Source of the DNA: Acholoe squamosa
Taxonomy: Eukaryota; Annelida; Polychaeta; Phyllodocida; Polynoidae
Reading direction: 5' to 3'
Assembly: GCA_949317995.1 (NCBI GenBank)
Contig: OX439040.1
Location: 22,439,830 to 22,503,829, forward strand
Length of the DNA stretch: 64,000 nt
Shown here in pieces: positions 54,613 to 64,000 of the stretch (the first letter of the stretch is position 1; the number at the start of each line of letters is the position of its first letter). Made by a program: the position numbers and the translations under genes. The notes beneath the pieces are model-generated. The model had not been told where the DNA came from, ran no database searches, and saw only the letters and a list, made by a program, of their open reading frames with translations.

Positions 54613-56087
54613 AATTGAACTTGGATTGAAGCTTCTTGTAACTGTTAAATAGTTAGGGAACGGGTTGGCCAGCATTTGCCGATTCGCTGAGAAGTGACGA
54701 TTGGTCGAATCATGTGAAATATTTAGGTCTCTTGCGATGAATTTCATTGGATACAATACATTCTTTTTGTCCAACCAAACAACACTAGAAGCCTATTTGT
54801 ATGATTTTAATTCCCACCGATACATTACTAGCTGACAGTACTTTTCAATTCAAGTCTTCTTAAGTTTCCATCTGGCCACAAAAGGTGGGGATAATCCTCC
54901 AGGCATATTGTAAATCATACTCCAGGTGCTGGGTCAAGCTCATGAGTTTGCAACAAATAAAAGTGAAAAAATCGTGAAAAATAAATCTTTCCTTTATAAT
55001 AATTTCTCAATTGGAATGGAAAATAGAGGTCTTCAGGAACATGCACAAGACATTTCATGATATAGCTATGATTCTTTCTTGGGAAATCATTATCATGAAA
55101 ATACATTGTAAAATCATTGCCACTAAATTGAAATATTTTCTAATAAAAGTGCCCGTTGCTAAGCAACCACTTGGAATAGAACAAAATAAATGGCACCGTT
55201 GGATTCCTTGGCATCGATTTAGGGGGGGGGTAGGTAACCTTAAAACTTTCATAGGATGAATATTACCGAAGTTAGGGCCTTCCACATTTCAAATTCTCCT
55301 GCACTTCATATGGCCCCATATGACCTCATATGACCCCATATGGCGTAACGGACACTCTTAACATGGTTGTTTTGTGACATTGAGATACAAATATTGTAAA
55401 TATGCAGAAAATGCATATTTTTAAATGCTAAAATTGACTAATAACATCTAAAGAAAATTTCCAATCTTTCCATGACATTGCCAAGCAACTATCTAGCTGA
55501 TTTGTATTTTTAAATATTCTTCTTGGAAAAAAAGAAACAGATTATTTTTTCATTTGTATTTGTAAAGGATTTTTCTGGAAAACACAGGAAATTAGAAAAA
55601 TATAATAAAAACCCTTTGATCAGATCATGGGACTGGCAATAATATCAACTTTGTCATAGATAGCAATCTGATTTGTAACAACATCTTTTTCTCTTTGCAT
55701 TTTCGAAATGAAATTTTAGTAGTGCCTTTGTGACATTCTCATGTAAAGGGTCTGTGGCATCCTCATGAGCTTCACCCTGGCACTACCAGTTCCACAAAGG
55801 CAGCCCTGGAGCAGCACAACGTATCCTACAGTTGTGAGGTGCAGGTGGGAAGGAGATTACCCTGGAATCAATCAGAGTAAGAGATGATTCTGTTGATTCA
55901 GCAGTTTTTGTGCTTGCTGCTCCAGGGTGTGTGTAAAGGATGTCTGTAAAGGTAGATTCATGAGAAATAGAACACTACATGGAGTAATCCCTCAAGCTAC
56001 CCATAGTGTGGCTGCATTTAATGTACATAATCTTGCAGCTGTGAATAATAAAGTGGCTTATTTCAATGTAGCACTGGAAACCTGGGA
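54613..56087. other. Unassigned spacer
   Basis: A small tandem of CATATGACC-like words (four copies, 12 bp, 55307-55343) and an AT-rich stretch at 55400-55720. No gene supported. CACGTG, NRF1 or CpG clusters are absent. Confidence 0.35.
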
Positions 56088-56092
56088 GATAC

Positions 56093-56205
56093 GAAACTAG
56101 TCAGTGGTGACGACTTTAGGTTGACAATACCTAAAACTGGTACCTTAGGGAGCATTCATTTTTGGCCCAGGGTATCCCCTGGGCTATTGGAGCCGGGTTT
56201 TCAGT
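56093..56205 (+). repeat. Two dispersed repeat pieces (partners at 42.9 and 2.4 kb)
   Basis: 56093-56143 matches 42935-42855 inverted (CGAAACTAGTCAGTGGTGAC onward), and 56157-56205 matches 2444-2500 (TTTTTGGCCCAG, CCCTGGG, CGGGTTTTC). They lie end to end here but separately elsewhere, so they are either two elements or different parts of one larger element. Confidence 0.5.
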
Positions 56206-56385
56206 CAGATCCACAAATTTGTAATCACCAACTTTAGGGTGTAATCATTCAGTGATATACTGTTAGTTTACACATTTTTCAAAAGCCAAAGGAAAGTTTT
56301 AAATCTCATCTATCAGACAACATTTTGTGCTTTATGGTGAGTAATGTCAGATAGATTTTGGCACTGAAATTAGCACATGGAGTCC
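56206..56385. other. Spacer with a donor-like word
   Basis: TTTATG/GTGAGTAAT at 56336/56337 is a strong plus-strand donor without a convincing exon to its left. Confidence 0.2.
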
Positions 56386-56584
56386 TGTGGGGGCTAGGTG
56401 TCCAGCGGGCCAGGTTTCCAGGGGGCCAGGTGTCCAGGTGCTAGGTCTCCAGGGGGCCAGGTGTCCATGGGCCAAGTGTCCGCGGGCCAAGTGTCCAGGG
56501 GGCCAGGTGTCCGGGGGCCAGGTGTCCGGGGGCCAGGTGTCCGGGGGGCCAGCACACCAGGGGGCCAGTGGTCCAAGGGGTTTA
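56386..56584. repeat. 16-bp G-rich minisatellite, about 11-12 copies
   Basis: Units of the form GGGGCCAGGTGTCCGG. The three central copies are identical and the outer ones diverge (ATGGGCCAAGTGTCCGC, AGGTGCTAGGTCTCC). G4-6 runs repeat every 16 bases on the plus strand. The collagen-like peptides in all frames come from the repeat. Confidence 0.95.
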
Positions 56585-56784
56585 GTAAGAGAAGATTATG
56601 CCAGACTGGTGTCAGTACATGTATAGATAATAGTCTCTATTTGTAAGCAATTAGTCAATATTTTGCAAGTGCTGATTCCTGTGACCCTACAGGGTTGATA
56701 GAGGGTTTTATGGTACCTACCCTGAGCCTTCTGTGCTTCAATGCACAACGCCCAATTTTTATATTGGGGGGGGGGTAGTAGACC

Positions 56785-56940
56785 CTGGGCCATATGTGAT
56801 ATATATCACACATTAAATCTTTTATGGCAGGAGGGGGGGGGTGACCAAATGAAGGGGGGGGTCTTTTCTTTTGGAGGTATTCAGAGAGGGGGGAGGGCAT
56901 TTTTTGTCAACGTATTCCTAGAGGGGGGGAGGGTCGTTTT
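56785..56940 (+). repeat. Dispersed repeat start with G-rich arms
   Basis: Begins with the segment shared with 3660-3692 and continues through four separate G7-10 runs (GAGGGGGGGGG, GAAGGGGGGG, GAGAGGGGGG, GAGGGGGG). The relation of the G-rich part to the shared word is unclear. Confidence 0.45.
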
Positions 56941-56960
56941 TTTTCCAACCCATTCATGAG

Positions 56961-57002
56961 GCTCCGTATTACACAGTGCATAGATACTGTGTAATACGGA
57001 GC
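56961..57002. repeat. Perfect hairpin, 17-bp arms, 8-base loop
   Basis: GCTCCGTATTACACAGT, loop GCATAGAT, then the exact complement. Full arm identity implies recent origin or selection on pairing. Confidence 0.9.
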
Positions 57003-57170
57003 TGTTATGCAAACTCTATGGAACCCATGTATTCTAACGTATTTATCATGAGATAATTGTTATTGTCATATGCATAGAACCTTGACATAGGGAATACAGT
57101 AACCTTTACTTCAGTGCAGTTACTTGCTACAGAGGCAGTAACACAAAATGTTCCATGTTCTGTGGCTGTT

Positions 57171-57395
57171 AACCCTTGAAGTTCTGTGTACCTTAACCCT
57201 TACAGGTCCGCATGGTGTTTCATTGGTTGTCATGATGCATTTAGCTCTGGCGAGTAACCTGTACCACCGGTGCTGCATTCACATGCATCATGGATAGCGA
57301 CCCATGGGGTTGATACACTCCCATAGGGTCATTGGTGCATCATACCGACCATGGGGCATTAACCTGAAGGCACATCTAACCCTTAAGGAGGTACG
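57171..57395. mobile_element. TTAACCC-type MITE, complete copy with duplicated left end
   Basis: Two left-type ends, TTAACCCTTGAAG (57172) and TTAACCCTTACAGG (57194), and a third TAACCCTTAAGG near 57379. The interior has GTCATGATGCATTTAGC, CTGGCGAGTAACCTG, TTCACATGCATCATGG and GGTGCATCATACC. The right-hand end word is in direct rather than inverted orientation, so the copy is rearranged. Confidence 0.5.
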
Positions 57396-58000
57396 CTAAA
57401 GGTTCTTAGTATAGACATTACGGCGTCTTAAAGCCTCCTAATCCTTTCTGGCTATCCAGGTGTTTTAGGCACCAGGTTCAACCCTCTGGGCCGCCATTAG
57501 CAACAGGCTAAGGTGAACACAGGTGGTGAGGGAGTGGTCATTTGTTAACTGATGGGTGAGGAATAGAATTTTGAGGGGCCAAAAGGAAAATGGTTGATAT
57601 GAGGATTTCGAAAAGATTTAGACCCTCTAGAGTTCACAGGGCCCCCCCCCCCTTATGTCCAAATGCTGACATAGCCAGTCCAAAAGTACAATGCTATCTA
57701 GATATGATAAATGGTAGGAAGGATGGATGACTACCTGGCAATTCATCATAGATTCTGGGAATCAGCCATTTGTCGGGGATGCAATACTATACTAGTATAG
57801 TGATGAGACCTTCATTAAGAACAAAGCAGAAAAAAATGGATTTAAGGAGATCTTGTGTTTCCTAGCAGGAAATGGATCTTCTAAGATATATGGGGACATG
57901 ATTGTATTTACAGAAACATCTTTTGTATCCAGGGGGATAAATGAATGGAGACAGTTACCAAAGAGGTCTGTCTATGAGCCCCAACCTGTCCATTTCCGTT
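57396..58000. other. Unassigned spacer
   Basis: C10 run at 57642. CTATACTAGTATAG at 57787 is a perfect short palindrome. No gene supported. Confidence 0.35.
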
Positions 58001-58040
58001 CCTCTGCGCATGCTCCTCATGGTCACGTGATCCAGCCATC
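58001..58040. promoter_or_regulatory. NRF1-like word and TCACGTGA E-box
   Basis: CTGCGCATGC (58002-58011) and GGTCACGTGATC (58021-58032) lie 10 bp apart. TCACGTGA is the palindromic bHLH-ZIP (MITF/TFEB, USF) type. No CpG island or exon accompanies them, so this is a weak candidate. Confidence 0.22.
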
Positions 58041-58301
58041 AGCTTAATCCTTACAATTAACTGTTGTGGAGATGGTGGGCGATGCAGCGTGCTGAGCTGG
58101 AGATTCGAGTAGGCATGTGTATAGAGTCGTAGTGAGTAGTGTATGAATGGTGCTTGGGTGGAAATTGGGCTTGGATGGCATTAGAAATAGTCCTTTGTAT
58201 GTATGCCATGTCCCTGGCTACCATAGTCAGGAGAAATGACTCTCTTCATCTGTCAACCCACCTATGTGACTACCGGATCCTCTAACCTCTAACTGGATGT
58301 C

Positions 58302-58775
58302 CTACTTATACACTGACTTCCCCTCACGACCTCCAATCCATATATTACTGACTTAGCTACATTGAAACCTCCTCTTGCTATCACCATCCTTATACTACTG
58401 ACATAGCAGCATTTGAATGCCATCTCATAATCACCACTTCTTATACTACTGACATAGCGGCATTGGAAGCCCTTCTCAGTATCACTAATTCTTATACTAC
58501 TCACATAGCAACAATGAAAGACCATCTCATAATCACAAATCCATATGCTACTGATATAGCCCATTGAAAGACCATCTCATAATCACCAATTCTTATACTA
58601 TTGACACAACAGCACTGAAAGGCCATCTAATAATCACCAATTCTTATACTATTGACACAGCAACACTGAAAGACCATCACATAACCACCAATTCTTATAC
58701 TATTGACATAGCAGCAATGAAAGGCCATCTCAAAATCAGTATTTCTTATACTATCGCCAAAACAGCAGTGAAACT
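58302..58775. repeat. 51-bp minisatellite, about nine copies
   Basis: The unit is TGAAAGACCATCTCATAATC, ACCAATTCTTATACTATTG, ACACAGCAGCAC. The exact 51-bp period is clearest at 58563, 58614 and 58665. The left copies are more diverged. Because 51 = 3 x 17 the array stays open in frame on both strands (17-residue repeats such as LIITNSYTIDT), but nothing suggests translation. It shares CTTATACTACT(C/G)ACA with the 49-bp array at 13.4 kb. Confidence 0.92.
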
Positions 58776-58919
58776 ACTGACGCCTGTCTCACAAATGCCT
58801 GCACTGTGTATACATTGACGCACTATCACCCCCCCCCCCCCGACCATCACCAATCTTTAATTCCTGGTGGATACGACGACCACAATAGGTTTAACCAGGG
58901 AGCGCCTTGTCACATGGGA

Positions 58920-58950
58920 CTATGGAATACAATATTCCCGTATTCCATAG
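58920..58950. repeat. Perfect hairpin, 11-bp arms
   Basis: CTATGGAATAC, loop AATATTCCC, then the complement GTATTCCATAG. The core GAATACAATAT...C..TATTC equals that of the first hairpin in the compound palindromic repeat (about 45731). It is probably a relative in which both arms changed together. Confidence 0.75.
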
Positions 58951-59694
58951 TTAGGTCAGGTGACATTCTAATGACGTCATATGGCCAAGACGGAAAGATA
59001 ATTATATATGTGAAAAAAAGCAGCATTGCCGTGGACCGTTGCTTATTTATCCTACTGACATTGCACGTTCGACACACATCTCTCAGTCAACAATCTCTTT
59101 AACACTACTGCTAACATCCTGCACTGGAAATTTACATTTCTGTTTTACCCATACTTGCAAATACAATATATGGACTCATAAGGAAAAGTCCATATATAAA
59201 CACACCATACATTCACAAGCAGCAAACATCATTTTGCCAACAGCATACACATAAATACCTCCCATCCCCACCGCCAACAGCCTTACTACACAAAAGGAGT
59301 ACAATTACCTATTACGATCAGAGGACATAGTGCATTACTGAACCATGGACATCATGCATTGAGGCACAAGACAGCCATTAAAGAGTTAATATTTCTATCC
59401 ATCCATCCCTTCCCCAATCCCCTCTGTACACTCTTCATCAACAAGCAGCAGGATGTTTACTCCGTGTTCAAACTCTAAAACTTGCCCTAGTCATTTTACT
59501 AATGAGTCCATGACCTCCCTTTCACTGAGAAGTCTGAGAAATGAATAACGGCATTAATGTGAAAGAATGCTTCCACTGGCATGAAACAGGGTGTTGGCCG
59601 CCAGACCGGGGCGGTGTAGTGAGTGGGCGATGGGGAGGGGGTATTTGGCTAACTAATTTGTCTTTGTTTGATTATTCAGTGATAAGAATTCACC
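58951..59694. other. Spacer with a TTAACCC-type scrap
   Basis: At 59325-59390 GTGCATTACTGAACC, CATCATGCATTGAGGC and AAAGAGTTAATA are remnants of the MITE family. The rest is unassigned. Confidence 0.35.
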
Positions 59695-59770
59695 CTTCGC
59701 TGCAGCCGCCCCCGCCATGGCTGCCATGGCGGAGCTTTCCGGCGAAATGCAAACACTTTGGGACTGAAAA
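59695..59770 (+). promoter_or_regulatory. Conserved-looking block with ideal Kozak ATG
   Basis: GCAGCCGCCCCCGCCATGGC gives a textbook start context at 59718. The short frame reads MAAMAELSGEMQTLWD and stops. The same bases hold GCCATGGCTGCCATGGCGG (YY1-like and nearly palindromic), TTTCCGGCG (ETS) and, further on, CAGATAAT (GATA). A short upstream ORF in a 5-prime leader or an enhancer core are both possible. Confidence 0.22.
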
Positions 59771-60483
59771 AGACAAAGCAGATAATATTTTAAAAGGGGG
59801 TATGAAAATACTCAAATTTTAACGCGTATTGAGAGCCCAGCTGCTACCCAAATGGGGACGTGGACAAATATTGAAATGTGCCTTTTGGCAGCCAGGAATT
59901 GCAGTGGTATGTTATTAGGCTGTAAAAGTCCCTTCATATCTTACATAATATGAGAGCTGAGACCCTTTCGGGTCAAATCTATGGATGAAATCGATTGAAA
60001 GTACTTTCCTCTCTTGTTATCCTGAAGCTAGCACAGAAAGGACAGCGCATCCTAGGGATTCAAAGTTCAAAGAAATGTAGCTTAGATCAGGATACTAACA
60101 GTCCGATATTCCACCAACTAAGCAAACCCAACCCCTTTCATCCTTAATCTCGGAACAGGCAACATAAAGTTTGGCGGTTGAAACCGTTTGTATACATCGT
60201 ATCAGACTAGTTAAAGTACAGTACAATAAAGCAGGAATTGAAATAGGGGGACTTTTAAGAGAAATGTCAGTTAAAACCGTTCAATTATGCTTGACAGGTA
60301 TAATGATTATAAAAGGTATGCTGACATGCAGACAGACAGGTGAAATTTAAAAGCGGCTAAATTGCTTCTCATACAGTTACAACTCATTGGTTTCCAAAAA
60401 TAGGCAATGTATCGACAGACATATGATGATGGGCATGCAGACAGGAAGGCAAACGCAGCTCTCTCAGTCAGTCACCTCTGCAG
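59771..60483. other. Unassigned spacer
   Basis: No repeat partner. The right edge holds the pyrimidine-rich tract leading to the exon candidate at 60484. Confidence 0.3.
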
Positions 60484-60720
60484 GCAGGGGGCCCTCGATT
60501 AAACAGAGGAGTGTTCGAAATAACCACAAATATTGACGCTATCTGGGAAAGTGCTGTGGTTGCAGTAGCGGCTTTGTCCCCTTTCACACAATGCACCAAC
60601 GAGCATATCTCTCATATCAATGCAGACATCGCGTACAATTTCAATGGTGAGAATATTGGACGGTTACCTCATATGGTTGGAAGTGCGTTGTTTTTTACCG
60701 ATAACCTTCAGGAGATGTAG
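60484..60720 (+). CDS. Candidate terminal coding exon, unknown protein
   Basis: CTCTCTCAGTCAGTCACCTCTGCAG/G is a fair acceptor (junction 60483/60484). From there a frame stays open for 78 codons to TAG at 60718-60720: AGGPRLNRGVFEITTNIDAI, then WESAVVAVAALSPF, ending VGSALFFTDNLQEM. The peptide has a normal mix of residues, no low complexity and no overlapping repeat, unlike other frames in the window. I recognise no domain. No AATAAA follows within about 150 bp, and no partner exon was found. Confidence 0.22.
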   Translation, partial: AGGPRLNRGVFEITTNIDAIWESAVVAVAALSPFTQCTNEHISHINADIAYNFNGENIGRLPHMVGSALFFTDNLQEM

Positions 60721-60898
60721 AAACATAAAGAAGGCTTTACTGTTTACTTACTTTGAGTGATAAAAGTACAATCACTTGCTTGGCCCTCTATGCACTAAAA
60801 TGATTGGTTATGCCTCTGATGGCCTAGTGCTCATTAGGAGGGATATCAGAAGGCAACAGTAGTATTTGCAAGTACTAGAATTTCTTTCTTTCAAAGAA
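60721..60898. other. Unassigned spacer
   Basis: Short stretch before the hAT-like MITE. Nothing seen. Confidence 0.3.
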
Positions 60899-61050
60899 CA
60901 GGGGCGTAGGAAGCAAATTTTTATTGGGGGGGCCCGGGGGTCTCAGTTGGGGGGGGGGCTGCTATATTTTTACATAGGCTTATATAGGGAATCTCCTCAT
61001 CATTGGGGGGCCCAGGCCCCACTGGCCCCCCCCCTTTTCCTACGCCCCTG
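60899..61050. mobile_element. hAT-like MITE, 152 bp, 5-bp duplication AAGAA
   Basis: Ends CAGGGGCGTAGGAAGC and TTTTCCTACGCCCCTG are perfect inverted repeats over 14 bases. AAGAA stands at 60894-60898 and 61051-61055. G8-10 runs inside the left half face C9 runs in the right half. Likely the youngest of the three family copies. Confidence 0.88.
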
Positions 61051-61055
61051 AAGAA

Positions 61056-62139
61056 ACATTCTAGGGTACCACTAATGAGATGCTAACCACTCCTCGGCTA
61101 GGCCTTTGACTCAGAAGTCTTTGCTGGTGTCTTTGTGTTTTCCTTAATTGCCGCCTTTGTAAGATATTCTTTCCTCAGTGATTAGAATTCATCGATCATA
61201 TAGCGTGCTGTTTGAAGTGTGAACTCGGCACTGCCTTTCCATGGGTTTTAACCAAAAAGAATCATTGGATGGAATGGACTTAACAAATCACTTTGGCTTG
61301 AAGCATTTTGTAGGCACTTGATCGCTTCACAACATCACCTATATTTTAACTGAACAATGCATGATAACATTTCTGTTGAATATGATATTATGTAGGCTAC
61401 AACGTAATGAATATATCCGTTTACTACAATATTTTTACATACTTTAAATACAATGACTGAAAAGCAGTGTGAGATTATGGGGCTGTCAGAAAGGTTAGCC
61501 AATAATGCAGTTATAGTCTCAGATATCTGGTATTTTCTAGTGGCTATTTATCTTCCAACCTTTGCCTGTTTTTGACATACATTCAATGTGTTGAGTTAGT
61601 TCCAGACAAATGAATGGGTGTTGATTGCACCGTGGGTGAAAGCATACATCCATAGCTACATTATGACCCATAGCTCATGTTTCTGAGCGAGTCGCACTAG
61701 AGACAGGTGTAGAAAGAGTGGCATTTTCAGAAGGCCCACGAAAAGAGTTCTGATGGGAAATGTTTTGGTGATGCTTGAGTAAAAGTTGCAGAATACAGGC
61801 AAAACTCGCCATAGCTCATCGGATCTATACAGGCACCATATATTCTATTATCAAACCGAAGACACTTGGACCAACTCTATTTGTATCTATCATTCAGTCC
61901 TGAATTAAGTTCCCTACTCCCCTCAGTTTCCACTCCCCTCTCCATCCCAGGAGGCCGACCCAACGCCCTGAAGACAGTCAAACTGGACTTATTGCGCAGC
62001 AAAAAAGACACAGGTGTATGGATGGTGCTACTTTACTCTGTATTCACCCATTCCCCTCCTGTTTCCCCTCCAGCCTACCCTCCTCCCAACCCAACCCACA
62101 CGGTATTGTTACTCACAATATTATTGTCATTTTCTCATA
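61056..62139. other. Unassigned spacer
   Basis: No repeats recognised. The frame 61866-62291 is proline/serine-rich in its middle and lacks any domain, and the antisense frame over it is equally open. Confidence 0.35.
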
Positions 62140-62290
62140 TTGACTCCGCGAAGCTCCCATCTCGCCGCCATCAGCACCACCGCTGTGCGCAGCGCCCTCT
62201 ACGGCGGACAATAGAAGCCGCAGCGTCATGCAAATGGCGTCATTGGATTCCCAAGTCGAGGCAATCAGGCGTGAAACCCAATAGCTTTTG
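62140..62290. promoter_or_regulatory. Octamer/CTCF-like CpG block
   Basis: Contains CTCGCCGCCATC (YY1-like, 62161), CAGCGCCCTCTACGG (CTCF-like core, about 62188), TCATGCAAATGG (exact POU octamer, about 62226) and CATTGG. CpG-rich compared with its flanks. Candidate promoter or insulator. Confidence 0.28.
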
Positions 62291-63059
62291 ATGATGCTAT
62301 GGGCGATGTCAACGGCGGTCGTGCCCTGCTTGAGTATACAGAGTGCAGGGTGGGGTTGGAGAAGTGGATGGGTGTTGAGTAGGGGTGGCTGACTGAGGAG
62401 GGAGGGGGTGGGGCAAGAGGAGAATGGAATAGCAGGGGATGGGAGGCTTGGTATGAAAGGGTGGAGGTTGAAGGACGGGATCCCAGCGAAAAGTTGCACA
62501 GAATGGAAGTGGTCATCTCTCAATAGTATGTAGACGAAGGGCTATGGTGAATGGCTGCACATAGGCCTATTTATACCCTATAACTATTGTTGATGAGAAG
62601 TTAAGTCGAAGGTTTTCCCACACCCAAGGAAAATAAATTAAAGGAAGGAGAAGGAGGTGGAGAAGAATGACACGAACAATTGTGTGCAAACAACCCAACT
62701 TCATCCTATTCTTCAATGATGACCACCTAATGGGGATATAGGATGGCGGAGGAAAAAGGCTAATTTTTTAAACTAGTGATGTTTAAATTTACACTTTGAA
62801 GGCCCACTTTGGTGGTAAACTGTGCGCTACATGGATATAAAAACCTTCCCTTGCATGAAAGCCAAGAGTGTTACCTTTCATTTGCTGCAAATATTATGCA
62901 AATCGGATCTTTTTTGGCTAAACTACAGCAGTTCTTAGCGAAGATTCAGGAAAAAACTAAGTCTTAGATTCCCACCTTGCTGCATCGAGCTATAGAAATA
63001 TACAAAGAAATGCGGGACCCAAGTGAAAATAAAAAGACAAATGGAAGGCGGTATGATGG
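62291..63059. other. Unassigned spacer
   Basis: Purine-rich on the plus strand from 62330 to 62470 (GGAGGGAGGGGGTGGGG). No gene supported. Confidence 0.3.
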
Positions 63060-63310
63060 GAGGTATATAGGGAGGGACTGACGTAAAGTACTGGTGACGT
63101 GGGGTCCATCTCTCTCATTCTCCTGACCCTTTTACCGTCTAATCGCATCATCCTTGAGGACGGTCCGACCGCGTCGTCAGCAACAAGCACGTGATCCCTA
63201 TCCCACAAACCCCGGCTGATCCCAGCGGATATCCGGTGTCGGCGCTGGTCGCCAGAGTCCATCTGTATTGACCGCGGGGACTGTCGGGTACCTACTCCTA
63301 CTTCCGCTAG
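63060..63310 (-). promoter_or_regulatory. CpG-rich block with minus-strand start candidate
   Basis: Rich in CpG (GACGGTCCGACCGCGTCGTC at 63160) with an E-box CACGTG (63189-63194) and CTTCCGC (ETS-like, 63302). On the minus strand an ATG at 63262 opens 90 codons (MDSGDQRRHRISAGISRGLW and on). The first two-thirds are polar and arginine-rich. No good donor was seen before the frame decays into AT-rich DNA, so the coding reading is weak. Confidence 0.22.
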
Positions 63311-63561
63311 GGGAGAGTCTTCCTCAATGCTGTTTTGTGGTCCTGGGCTTTGTTATATACAACTAAAATTGTAAATGAATTATCAGTTCTTTATAACTTG
63401 AAATGATAGAATGTAGGTAGTAAAGCGGGCATATACTTTTTAAAAGGGTATCAAAAAGATACTTCGTGTCTTTCTTTTTCGTACTTTGATCATATTTACT
63501 CATAAGTTTGCATTTTTTTGTAGATTTTATTTTCCTCTGGTGAACCTCACACTGATTACAT
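63311..63561. other. Unassigned spacer
   Basis: AT-rich with TAAAAGGGTATCAAAAAGATA near 63440. No feature supported. Confidence 0.3.
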
Positions 63562-63852
63562 TAACCCATGATGAACATCCATTATGGTTTTAGACCCTTA
63601 TAGACAGCATGATGACCCAAAGTTCATAGTGCCATAATTAGTACATCAGACTCAAATATATTTTATAATAGACCGGTATTGCTCCAGCGAGTTACTCGCT
63701 GATGCTGCATTGGTGCATCATGCAGACTGTACTGACACCATGGTCAGCAAGATGGCTGAATGCAGCACTGACAAGCTACATGCCAAGACTGCATTCATGC
63801 ACCATGAAAACACAAGTGAATTACATCACTATATCTTCTCTAAAGGGTTAAA
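63562..63852. mobile_element. TTAACCC-type MITE, long copy
   Basis: Starts TTAACCCATGATGAAC and ends TCTCTAAAGGGTTAA. The interior has AGCGAGTTACTCGCTGATGC (central palindrome), GCATTGGTGCATCATGC, GCTGAATGCAGCACTG and GACTGCATTCATGCACCATG. TTAA is present at both ends, 291 bp. Confidence 0.65.
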
Positions 63853-64000
63853 CACTGGAAAATGATAGCTCAGAGTGAGAATTTAGCTTCATAAATATGC
63901 CTGATGTTTTCCAGGGCTCGGCCCTTATTCAATTGCCCACTGTTCCCTTGCACAATTTGGTTTGTCAATTCAATTTAAGACATGCAGGACCAGTTGGTGT
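63853..64000. other. Window end, unassigned
   Basis: Ordinary AT-rich sequence to the window edge. A feature could continue beyond it. Confidence 0.3.

Noticed and set aside
56387-56646. Collagen-like Gly-Pro-Gly-Val peptides
   Set aside because: Produced by a 16-bp G-rich minisatellite cycling through all frames.
58302-58818. 17-residue protein repeat (LIITNSYTIDT)
   Set aside because: A 51-bp minisatellite keeps any frame open. The antisense frame is equally long, and no signal or start context supports translation.
61866-62523. 141- and 136-codon overlapping frames
   Set aside because: They are antisense to each other, Pro/Ser-rich and without a domain.

Overview
This window is eukaryotic, repeat-rich animal DNA with no gene I can name. 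It has about 40% GC by eye, and no reading frame exceeds 174 codons. Short non-autonomous DNA transposons, tRNA-derived SINE pieces, minisatellites and long (AT)n runs are dense. Two copies of a SINE-like element end in TAAAAC/TTAAAC followed by an ACTC-type or AATC-type tail, a style I associate with marine invertebrates such as molluscs or basal deuterostomes. The taxon cannot be fixed from the sequence alone.

Layout. 0-2.2 kb: a young LTR-like direct-repeat pair enclosing a 20-bp minisatellite with a 140-bp higher-order period. 3-6 kb: three candidate promoter clusters (ETS+NRF1+YY1, NRF1+CCAAT, RFX X-box+YY1). 7-8 kb: an 882-bp CACTG transposon. 8.5-8.9 kb: an ETS/GATA/FOX cluster. 9.5-9.8 kb: a tandem array of palindromes. 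13.4-14.3 kb: about 20 copies of a 49-bp hairpin-forming minisatellite. 15.4-15.7 kb: a homeodomain/Sox-rich enhancer candidate. 16-18.2 kb: three long (AT)n tracts. 19.5-61 kb: three hAT-like MITEs, each with a perfect 5-bp target duplication. 24-52 kb: further CACTG elements with 2-bp duplications. 33-34 kb: two CAGAGATGCC MITEs and a possible hAT transposase remnant. 43.9-44.5 kb: a GC-rich block beside a minus-strand exon candidate. 50-54 kb: a nuclear-receptor half-site cluster and a 463-bp direct-repeat pair. 56-59 kb: two minisatellites and several near-perfect hairpins. 60.5 kb: a candidate terminal exon.

The commonest repeat, about twenty copies or pieces, has ends like TTAACCCTTTAAGG, an interior built from ATGCATCATG-like words, and a GGCGAGTTACTCGCC palindrome. 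It may be a piggyBac-like MITE.

The absence of clear exons, together with plus-strand sites that look like zero-length-exon (recursive) splice points at 17.06 and 50.13 kb, would fit the inside of one very long plus-strand intron. This is a hypothesis. The regulatory calls rest on motif reading only, and all coding calls are tentative.
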